64,000 nucleotides of DNA from Melieria omissa (Eukaryota > Arthropoda > Insecta > Diptera > Ulidiidae), in the NCBI GenBank assembly GCA_963971225.1, contig OZ020267.1:73519614-73583613 (forward strand). The letters are read 5' to 3'. The translations under genes and the position numbers were made by a program. Positions within the stretch are counted from its first letter, which is position 1, and every line of letters starts with the position of its first letter. Below are positions 24,301 to 36,300 of the stretch, in pieces. The notes under the pieces are model-generated. The model was given only the letters and a program-made list of their open reading frames with translations, did no database searches and was not told the DNA's origin.

Positions 24301-27300
24301 GTTGGTTTAAACATTTTTTACGTGGGATTTGAAATATAGGCTAAAAAGTTGTTATGTTTTGGTCTGAGATCTGAAATAACACTTCAAAGAAGCTCTACCT
24401 AGAATTTTTTGGAGTGAGCACCTGTAAGTCAATGTTGCCAGATATCTGAAAAAAATTCTCCTAAATCTTACAAATCACTGAAATGTACACAAAACTTTGA
24501 CTTGAAGTGAGCTCCTGTAAGTCGGTGTTGCCAGATATCTGAAAAAAATTCTCCTAAATCTTACAAATGACTGAAATTTACACAAAAAATTACAAAAATC
24601 TTTAAAGCTCTTTGTTGAAACTAATCGGGTTGTCATCAAAATCACTTTTGTGAAGTTGACTCACAATGAGTTTCATTATTTGCAATGTCATTATTCCAAA
24701 ATCTCTAAAAAATTCACTAAAAACATATAAGTTCCTAGACTCTCTCATAAATATTTCTTACTTCTAAAATAAAATTTCTTAAAATTTTCAATAAAACATT
24801 TCTTCTTCTGAAACTTTCATCTAAACAATTCTTTAGGAGGAACTCTTCTAATGCATCAATAGAAAAATACAAAATCCTATACAATTATTCCTTCCAAATT
24901 CAAATCTCTTAGACTTTCTTAGAAACAAGTCTGCCTCCTTAAATTCCTTCTATAGTCCCCATATGCTCCCAAATAAAGGAGGAAATCGTCTAATTCATCA
25001 ATTAGAAGAAAATCTGTTTTAGAAAATTAGAAAATCCTAAATAATTCTTCCCATCGAAAATTAACCTCATAGACTTTCTTAAAAACAAGTTTGCCTCCAA
25101 AAAATCTCCCTTTCGGCACGAGATGGTCCCAAATCAAAAAGGAAATCTTTTAATTCACCAATGGAAAAATTACATATTCCACGGCTTCTCCTTCCCACCA
25201 CGTCTTCCACCACCACGTCCTCCTTAAGTTTCTCCTATGGGCCCGAGATGCTCCCAAATCTAATAAGAAACCTTCTAAATTACCAATAGAGAAATAAATA
25301 ATGCTAATCAATTAAACAACTAAAATAAGTCTTCCTCCTTAAATTCCTCATCGGACCAAGATGATCTGAAATCAAAAAGAAAATTTTTTAATTTACCACT
25401 GAACAAAAATCTCCTAAAAGTTTTCATAAACATTTTTTTCTTCCTAAAAAATCGTCTAAATTTTCTCCTAAACGTTACAAAAGTCTTGGAGAAAATCTTT
25501 TACCAAGAGTAAAATATAATTTCCTAAGCCTTCTTTAAAACAATTGTTTCTCCTATTCCAATTCCTTCTATTGAACCAAGATGATCCTAAATTAAAGCGG
25601 AAATCGTATAATCCTCCAATAGAAAAAGGACTCTTAAACGTTCTCCTAAACAAGTCCTTTAAAATTAAATTTTCTAAACGTTACCCAAATCTTAGATCAT
25701 CTTTCGCACCAACTATAGGAAAAACAAATAAGTCTTTCCTTAAAAAATTCTTTCTCCTAACATAAAATCTATTAAGCTTTCCCTTTAATGATCTTTCCTC
25801 CTAAAACTCTTCATCAAAGCCAAAAATGCTCCCAAATCTAAGACAAAATTCATCATCAAAAACATAAATGTTTCCATAAACTTTTGTCCTAAACAATTTG
25901 TCCTTTCTACTAAGCCATTCTTCCGCCTAAAATAAAATCTTCTAAACTTTTGCCTTACAAATTGTTTCTTCTAATATTCCTCTTAACAGGCCAAATGGAA
26001 AAATGAATGAAATTCTTTCAAACTTTCTGCTAAATCATTCTTCCTCCTAATACAAAATCTCCTGACATTTCACATAAAAAATTAAAATTATTTTTTTTTG
26101 TTTTATTTAAAATTATTAATTTAAAATGCCTCCTAAGAGGCTGAAAATATGGTTTGAATGGTCCAAGCAACAACTACTGTCAAAGCTGCCAAATCTAAGA
26201 GAAATGCAAGACAATTCTGGGTCCTCCTGGGTGCAATCAATAGGGAAGTCAGGGGGTATGGGTGTTTTACCAAAAATTGCGTTGTTACAAAAATTCCCCT
26301 TGAATAAAATTGTATGTGCTTTGGAACGCCTAGAAGGCGAAATGACCTATATAGATGGTAGTAATAGCTCTTAAATAAGACCAGGTTCAGGTCAGTAGGA
26401 CATCGATTCTTTCTTATCGAACTCTAACCCTTCAATCAATTAGCTACACTGCTGGGTAGGAGATTTTCAGAGTTGGGTATGCATATTTTTTTTGATTCAT
26501 CTCAAATTACTAGAGCAAATTTATGGATGTAAATGTAAAAAAAACTGCAAGTGTTCTTTTCTAAAATCATTTAGCATTCAAACAAATAAGATAGATGAAT
26601 TTAAGCAGTGAATTCATTGATGTCTGCCGACAATTCTTCAGTTCATGAAATGGCCAGCGGCTAAGAGGCTCTTCGCATTAAAAATAGTTAATTGTTGCTT
26701 GCAATTAAGTAGAACAATTTCGCTATAGTCTTTAATTCAAAGTAGATAACTGACATAAAGCCACTTTGACTAATGTCTCAGTTAAACGACCAACAGCTGA
26801 CAAGTACATAAACACACACATACACACATATGTCTATGATGTAAGAAATGTGTACGGATAATGTGCTCGCCAAGGTCCCTCTTGCAGCTATAATTGAAAA
26901 AATGGTTATTGTTCAACGACGATTAGTGTCTACGAGTTGTTTACAAAAACCATTTGAAAGCATTTGCTATGCATTAAATTTTAGGTGACTGCAGTGCAAA
27001 AACAAAAATAGTCCTAAATAAATAAAAAATAAAATTCAGAATTCAGTAGAAACAAATTTTGACTTTTAACAATTCTTGTAAATCACACAAACAACTTCAT
27101 AGCCTATGACACATGTGCAAATCAAAAGACTCAACTCGCAGAGTTTCAAACAGCTCCAGCAAACGTCACTTTGATGCATTGTTGTTTTTGTTTTTTCGAC
27201 TCCATGCAAATCGTTGCTGTGTAATGTGGAAGGAATGTTAATGCAACTAAAATTGCCCACTTGACGCACTGCATTGTGCAAATGTCAGCGCGGCGCAGCA

Positions 27301-30300
27301 GCATTGAAACGGCCCCGGTTCGCCCATAATGTGTGTGTGTCTGCCGGCATTGCGGCTGCTTGATGCCTTGTCAGGAGACGTTGACACACAAACGCAGCCA
27401 TGCAGCAGCACAAAAAACTGCCAACCAATAATAATAATAACAACAAAAACAAACACAAAACAACCCAAGCTAGAACCCAACAAAAGTTGGAAAATATTTA
27501 CGGCCGAGTGCAGTGGCACACAAATGCAACACGCCGATTGCAATAAATATATTGTTGTGAAAATCATTAATAGATATTATAATCAAATTGAAACGTTACA
27601 TGCATTGTTGGTAAATATATAAACTCTTTTGTATGTATGTGTGCACGCAGTTCGGTGTAGTAAGCGGCTAATTGTGCACACCGTGAAAAGGGCTTAAAAT
27701 TTCGTACTTGGATGGCAAAGAACAAGTTAGACAATTAGACATTCGCACAATGAGACAGCCAGACAATACAATAGTCAGCCATTAAGACTGCCCGACAGTG
27801 AGACACTCAAGCAGGCATATAATTATACAGACAGCTGCTGGAATTACAGAAAGACTAATCGTCCAAGTTAAACGCTACTGAAGTGTTTAGTTTTTAAGAA
27901 AATTTGTATGTTTGTTAATGATTTCTTGATAGATTATTTAATTATCAATGGTTATTTTGATTAATGATTCAATTATCAAAGCTTTGAATAATAGTTTTTC
28001 TTGTCAAAGTTGAGTCAAGTGCGTTGGCATATATAGAATTTGAATTTGATGACAACATTTGTGGTTGCGATGAACAAACCTTCAAATTGATTTATTTATT
28101 GGAAACAAGTGCATTTCTTCTGAAATAGAAACGATCTAATAACACTATACAACACAAAAGAATAAAAGCTTCTGACAACGGATACTGGTAAAGGGGCCAA
28201 AAAAAACCAATACGTATCGGCGTTTTGAAAATTTTTCGTCTGAGTCAAAGTTTCCACCCAAACGTAAACCATGTGTATGGGATGTGTTCAGCAATATAAT
28301 GTAAAACATTATGGGGAACATTTTTGTGGAACATTTTAACCCTCTAGCTCCCAATTTTATGGGTCAATTACCAAAAATATCCTTTGAAACTGGACTTTTA
28401 AGGAAGAAATGTTTTTATTCAATTCAATTTAATTTTTTTATTTTATTTGATTTTATTTTATTTTATTTTGTTATTTTTTTGTTTTATTTTATATTTTTAA
28501 TTCAATTTTGTTTTATTTTATTTTATTTTATTTTATTTTATTTTATTTTATTTTATTTTATTTGTTTTATTTTATTTTATTATATTATATTTTATTTTCA
28601 ATTATTTTTTAATTAAATTTTGTTTTATTTTATTTTTTAATTCAATTTTATTTTATATGTTGCATTTTATTTTATTTTATTTTATTTTATTTTATTTTAT
28701 TTTATTTTGTTTTATTTTGTTTTGTCTTATTTTATTTTATTTTATTTTTTTTATTTTATTTTATTTTATTTTATTTTATTTTATTTTATTTTATTTTATT
28801 TTATTTTATTTTATTTTATTTTATTTTATTTTACTTTATATAATTTTTTTATTTTATTATATTTGGACCGGTGAAAGTCGAATAATGGGTTTGTTCGGGA
28901 ACTTTTGCAGTAAAAACTTGCTAGTAAATAAAATGAGGGAACAGCTTACGCTCCCAAAAATTAAACTATCCAAAAAAGTAAACAAACGTAAATTTGTAAG
29001 AACTTGCAAGTTTTAATGCTTGTTGTGTGACTTGTCGAATTCACAATACATAGGGTTGCCTCTGTCACAGAACTGAGCTCTTTTCAGCAGCAGACAGAAA
29101 AGACAATAACCGAATCTTGGATTCGTAGTCTCCCAACTGTGTCAACTTTTAATACAACACACTGAATACAACGAGTTGAATTTGTTGTTTTCTAAACATT
29201 TTGTAGAGCATTCATTCCTTTGAATTGAATTCAACAAGCGTTAGCGCCACACATGACTCTCAACTCCTCCCCCATTCCCCTTCAGACCACCTCAAGTGTA
29301 AACAAATGAAATCGCTTTATGCTATTTTGTTGTCATTCTAATTGCCTTCGTTTTATCTTCACAATTCAGAGCTTCTAATCGCGTATTTATTGCATGAGGT
29401 GGTTTCTTGCGTTTGCGCGATTAACACATTTACGTCAGCGTATCACTTTGACATTATAAAAATTCCGTAAGCTTTCGATTTCAATTCGAGCCAATCTGCC
29501 TGCACCCCGCCGATGCCTCTGACGACTTAATGCTATTCTCAAATTGATTTATTTAAAGTCTTGTTATTGTTGTCGATTGTTATTGTGGGCTTTGTTGTTG
29601 TTGTTGTTGTTGTTATTGGTGCAATTTGTTGTTATAATGCGGCAAATACAATTCCGAAGCCATTCTGGCGCGCACTTGGCAGCGCATTTAAGCGTTAAGA
29701 GCAGCCAAGCCTTTGGGAAAAAAATTCTTCTACAACGACTTTTTAGAGGCAAAATAAAAGACGCAACGAATAAAATCGATAACTAAAGGCATAGGAAAAA
29801 TATCAATATAAAAATAAAAAAAATATAAAAAAATAGAATAAAATTAAATTAAATAAAAAATAAAAATAAATAAAAAATTAATAAAATAAAAAAATTAATA
29901 AATAAAACACTAAAATAAAATAGTGGAAAAATAAAACTAAATTCTAGAAAATCATTGGCAGCAGCATTTGAAAAATTTTGCCTTGAACTTAAATGAGTCG
30001 TTGTTGATGCTATTGTTGGTTGTTGTTGTTGTTGTTGTTTTTGTTGTTATTGTTGCTATTGCTATTGTTGTTATTAGTTATTGTGGTTGCTGTCACAGCG
30101 CTCGTGGCTGTGTTGGCCATTCAGCTAACTGACTGTGTTGTCTTGTTGTTGTTGCATAGCCATCGCAACGTGTGAGTTCTAGGTGCATGACACACCTCCT
30201 ACACTGTGCATTCTTCATTTCGTTGAATTCTTTAGCTCATTTGACAAGTGCGCCGTCGATTGATGAATTGTGCAAAATATTCAAATGTGAGTTCTTTTTG

Positions 30301-33300
30301 TAAACTTTCTATGCAAAACATTTCAGAGACGTGAATCAACCTTTGGTGGAATTTTGAGTGAATTTTTCATGCTAATTTTTTACAGTTTAGAGGTTTTTGC
30401 TCAGTGATTTGTTTTTTGTTTTGACAGAGTATTTAAATTCTTTGTGATTTTCTCGTTCGACTCTTAATTGTTTGATAAATTGCATTTAATTTGTTTGGTG
30501 ATTTTGGAAATTTTCGGCCTAAACGTGTCTATGCAAAGTCAGTTGGAATGAGTGTTTGTGTATTGTTTTGAATTATTATGCAAATTAATTTAAAATTCAA
30601 ATATTCAAATTGACCTAAAATACAAATTAGAATAGCAAATTGACAAACTTACATATTTGTGTTGATAAATTATCCAAAGCATATTTTTGTGTAATACTGA
30701 TTGATTAACTGCGGAGGTGGGTTGAGATTAGGTTAGGTTAGGTTTCCTTTTTAGGTTAACTTGAGTTTTTTTGACTCTGAGCGCTAATCACACTTTGGTT
30801 TGATTTAATTTGGTTCGATTAGGTTTCATAAGATTTTTTTCTGTTTGGTTAGGTTTGAGAAATTTGTATTTTTCGGTTAAGTTTTGTTAAGTTTGGACGC
30901 TTTGAAAGCTTCGTAAGACTTTGATTTTAAACTGTTCGGTTTGTTTAGGTCGGGTTTTTGCTAAGTATGGTTAGGTTTGAAATTTTGTGATATATGGTTA
31001 GGTTCGGTTTGGTTTGGCTTGGGTAGGTTTGATAAGATTTGTTTCGGTTCAGTTTCAGTTTAGTTGGGTTGGGTTAAGTTTTGTTAAGATTAATAAAATT
31101 TGGTTCTGTTTAATTTTTTAGATTTGGTTTGGTTTGATTAAGTTAGATTTCATAATTTTTTTGCTATGTTCTCGTTAGGTTAGATTTGGTTTGGAGAGGT
31201 TTAGTTAAATTTGGTTAGGTTTGAGACGATTTTTTGCTGTTTTTATAGTTTAGGTTTGGTTATGTTTTGTTAGGTTAGGATAAGTTTGGTTAGGTTTGAT
31301 ACGATTTTGTTCGGTTTAGTTTAAATATAGTTACGTTTGGTTTGGGAATTTTCTTTTTGCTTGCTATGGTTAAGGTTGATACGATTTTGATCTTTTGTTA
31401 TGTTTGGTTAGATATGGTTTGATTTGATAAGATTTTTTCGGTTTGGTTTCAGATTAGTTACGTTTGATTTGGTGAGGTTGGGTTGGGTTAAGTTTGGTTA
31501 GGATTAATAGATTTTTAGATTTGGTTTGGTTAAGTTAGATTTAATAAATTTGTTGTTAAGTTTTCGTTAGGTCAGGTTTGGTTTTGTTGGGTTTGGTTAA
31601 AATTGGTTAGGTTTGATACGATTTTTTGCTGATTTTTTATGTTTAAGTTTGGTTATGTTTTGTTAGGTTAGGATTAGTTTGGTTAGGTTTGATACAATTT
31701 TGTTCGATTAAGTTTCAGTTTAGTTACGTTTGGTTGATAAGATTTTGATCTTTTGTTATGTTTGGTTAGATTCGGTTTGGTTTGATAAAATTTTTTATGT
31801 TTAGTTTTTTTTTGGGTTTCTTTAAGATTTTGTTCGGTTTGGTAAGGTTTGCTATGGTTAAGTGTGGTTAGATTTAGCTTGGTTTGGTTAGGTTTAATAA
31901 AGTGTGGATCTATTTGGTTTGTTTAGGTTGGATTTTAGTTCGGTTTGGTTTCATTTGAGGAGATTTTGTTCGGTTTGGTTAAGTTTTGTTAGGTTTGGCG
32001 ATTTTTTGTCGACTTAAGTTTGGTTCGGTTTAAAAAGATTTGGTTCTATATGGTTTGTTTAGGTTGAGCTTGGTTTGGTTTGGTTGGATTCGATAAAATT
32101 TGGATCTATTTGGTTTGTTTAGGTTGGATTTTCGTTCGGTTTGGTTTAATTTGATAAGAATTTGTTCGGTTTGGTTAAGTGTTGTTAGGTTTGTTTAGAT
32201 TGGATTTTCGTTCGGTTTAGTTCAATTTGATGAGATTTTGTTCGGTTTGGTTAAGTTTTGTTAGGTTTGGCGATTCTTGGTTTAGTTAAATTTTGTTAGG
32301 TTTAATAAGATTTTGTTCCATTTGATTTGTTTAGGTTGTGCTTGGTTTTATATGGTTAGGTTTGATAAGATTTTGATCCTTGGTTATGTTTAAATAGGTT
32401 TTGTTAGGGTTGATATGATTTTTTCTGTTTGATTTATTTAGGATTGGTTTAGATTTGGTTTAGTTAGATTTGATAAGGTTTTGTTTTGATTAGTTTTGGT
32501 TTGGTTAGGTTTGGTTAGGTTTGGTCAAGTGTTGTTGGGTTAGGTTTGGTTTGGTTAAAATTGATAAAATTTGGTGCTATTTGGTTTATTTATGTTGGGT
32601 TTTGTTTGGTTTGGAAGATATGATACGATTTTTTTATTTTTTATTTTATTTTTTTTTATTGTGTTTGGTTTTGGTTTATGTAGTTGGAATTAAGTTTGGT
32701 TAGGTTAAGTTTGGTTAGGTTCGACAACATTTTTCCTGCTTAAGATTGGCTACGTTTAGTTTAGTTAAGTTTGGTTATGTTTGCTAAGATATTGGTGTTT
32801 GGTTTGGTTAAGTAAGATAAGCTTTTACAAGATTAGATTCGGTTTGAGTGGCCTTAGTTTATTTAGCTTAGATCAAAACAGTCACTTTAATCTAACCCAA
32901 CGGATCATTGCGCATGTAACCCAATACATCAAAATTATACAAACATTGAACCCAACTATTTGACATTCGGTTTTTGTATGACAACTGTCCAAATTGGTAT
33001 TTTAAAAATATTTTTTTTATTCTTTTATATTACCAAAATGAACTGAACTCTCTTCACAATGACGTTGACAAATTATTCCAACCTTAATTAGAGACACAAA
33101 GAAAATATAAAACAAAAATTGTACTGCAAATGAAATGCCATAATTTCTTGACTCATCATCTAATGGTGACAAATGAACTTTCAGCAAGCGACTAAATGCT
33201 TTAATAGCATGTGCCGCATTTTTTTGTTTTATAGCTAAATAACAAAATAATGTTTTCCTGAAAAAATTAATACATTGCAATTAGTTGCAAATTTGTTTTG

Positions 33301-36300
33301 TGCCGCATTTTTAACATTCATCTTACAACAAATGTCAGCAAATGTCAGATGCGCAAACAAATTTACAATAATAACAACTTTTAAGTCCAAATGTGTATTT
33401 GAAAAACAAATAACGTGGGTTTTATCTTACAACACACTCATTAAAGCCTCATAAATGTAAACGAAAACTGAATGACAGTAAACAAATTATAAAACAATTC
33501 AATGTGGGTAAAAACAACAACAAAGTGCCCATAAATATGCAGATTTGCTGGCATTTCTTTTTGTCGATTTCATAATTTTGCCCAAGCTGGCTGCAATAGT
33601 AAAAACCACAATTTTCCCACTCATGTGTTGAAGCAAATGGCAACATTAGCCATGGTTATTGCAACTGCAACTGCAACTGACGACAACGACAGCGACAGCT
33701 GCAACACAAAAAAAAACCAAAGTTTATTACCACTTTTCATAGCAACGGCGGTGACATCCATTCATTCACTCACTCAGTCAGTCAACCAGCCCAACCGCCC
33801 ATCGAATCATTGGCTGTTTACTTGTCACGCCACACAACAGCGTCAACCAGCGTTGCCGCATTGCGTCGATTTGAACTCAAACTTTTCACTCTGCTGTTGC
33901 TTGACGTTATTGAGCAAATCGTCTGCAAGTTGGCCGCATTGAATAATTGTCGACGTATCGCTTTGGTTTGTCGTCGTGCACTCATGTTGGCGTCACATTT
34001 TTTGGTTTTTTTTTGCTGGTTCAATTGCACAGCCATAGCTGTGAGGGCTCCGTGTCAGTTCATTGCTCAACGGCCAACGCTCGGTTCACATGTTTGCTGT
34101 GTGCGAGCGGCACATACGATTTTCCACTTTATGTACTCGTCGATATTTAAATTTGCGCTAAACAAACATTAGTTTATTGAATGTAAATTTAATTCTTGAT
34201 CGCTTCATGAAGTTTTCAGAGTTCATTTATATTCAATCGATTGATGAGTGACAGTTGTGTACTTCGATTTATGGTCAAAGGTGACTTTAGTGCTGTCTGG
34301 GGTCAATGTGTCTCAGTTGCAGTTCAGTGCAGCTCTGGCAAACTGGCATAGGATGCAGCTAAGAATTAATTAGTTTCAATAATAAAATCATATGCGTTGT
34401 AATGTTTCGATTCGAGAAACTAATTTTTCAATTATGTGTTGAAAAGAATTTCTAGGTTTAGTGAATGTTGAACCTTGTCTAGGTGGACATTACTGTTTAA
34501 TGAATACGATTAGACTAAACAAACATTTGTTTTCAATATTCTTTCAATGTTTTCCTTTGATTTCTTCTGATGTTCAGACTTTCTTCTTTCCTTCTTCTCT
34601 TTCTTTTTCTGTTGTTATCTTCAACTTTTGCAAACCTCATTTATATGTTTTGCATTTATTTTTTGGAATGAACATGAATTGATAAGCAAAACAAACAATG
34701 ATTTTACAAATTTTTTATAAGCAATCCAAAATCCATGAAAAATTTTGTAGTTGTACTACAACAGTGTTGCCAGATACCTGAATCTTCGACTAAATCTTAA
34801 AAAAATTACATTTTCTTGAAAAAATTTTTAAAATCTCCTATTTCTTTTTGTTTTTTTTATAAATATAAACTAAGGAATACAAATTCTCATAAAAAATAAA
34901 AATATATATTTTTTTTATTACAATCTTTTTATTGATACAACTTTAGCCTAACAACAACTTAGCGCAAAGAAAACGTATAAAAAATAAGATATTTAGAGAT
35001 TTATTGCATAAATTATACACTTTGAAAAAAAACACAAAATTTATAAAATTAATGTAGACACTTTAACTTTCAATATTCAAGGCTTCAGTTCCACTAATGA
35101 TGTCAAATGTCTCATCATCGAAATCTCTTCAACTTTCTCCAAAACAACTCTTCTTCCTAAAAATTCTTTAAAAAGCCAAGAATCTTCTAAATATAGGAGG
35201 AAATCTCCTGATTTGCCAAAACTGGGTTCAAGAGAAAATGCTGCTGTATGGAAATTTGGAATAAGGAGATGAAAAGTTTAGAACTTTTTCCTACACACTC
35301 TTAGTGCGTTTTCATATCCTTATTCCAAATTTCCATACAGCAACAGACGATTTTTTATGCAATTTTGATGATATATGGAAATAAACACAAAAGAAAATCT
35401 GATTTGAAATACCAAAGAGAAGAATACTTAGTTATGAAATGTATTTATAGTCTTAACCATTTTAGTGCTGGGCGCAAAAGCGGTGCCTATGCGAGAATAA
35501 CCGGCCGAATTTCACAGTTTTTCTAGGGTTTGGGAAAATGCTCATAAAAACCAAACGAGAATTAATATTTAAATGTTTCAAAAAGCAATATACTAAGGAT
35601 GAAATAGAGAATGAATAAAGTTTTCGAAATCCTATGTCAAAAACAACAATGTTTGACACAAGCGGAAAACAACGGCAATAACAAAATTGACGCTTTCAAA
35701 CTGCAACTGAGGAGGAGACACTAACTGATCCCAGGTCTCGCTGCAACGTTATTTCGCGAGAGTCTCCAAACAGTTGTTTACATAACACGCTGCCGAAAGG
35801 TTCCGATAACATAAACGTCCACAAAGAGTTAAAAGAAAAAACTATTTTTTTCTATTCTCTCGTAATGAAATTAGATCAATTATAACGTATTACAAAATTA
35901 TTTTGAGAAATAGTTCTCCGGCAATGCAGCAAGAGCCGATATATCGGCCTCCGGCACTAAAAGCGTTAATTCAAAAAACTTGAACAAACTCCACCGTCTG
36001 TAGAGCACAGTGGAGAAATACATATGTATATCGCAGTGAGGTTTCGATAGGTATTGTTTTTTCGCAACTGGTTGAATTCCGAACAGCAAAGAAGAAAGAA
36101 GCATAGAAGTAAACATAGAACAATAAAATCGGGCGAGGCCGGGTAGCAGAAACAGAGGAAACTTAAGCACAGAAGGCGAAGGAAAGTATGGGAGTAGCAG
36201 TTGAAACTCTTTTTCAGTTTTGTAAAAGCGTTTGCGTTTAAATAAAATTTTGAGCTTTGATGTATTCAGAGACAAATAGTAGAATTTTATGGCAAATATT

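Noticed and set aside
26126..26374. 82-codon ORF beginning MPPKR
   Set aside because: It starts in the degenerate 24.9-26.06 kb repeat region, shows no domain, and has no clear conservation signal.
28311..29016. Two plus-strand frames of 101 and 119 codons rich in Phe/Ile/Leu/Tyr
   Set aside because: They translate the (TTTTA)n microsatellite.
30715..32810. GGTTAGG-rich array as a true telomere
   Set aside because: Units are degenerate, interstitial and inside an intron. Higher flies do not use TTAGG telomeres.
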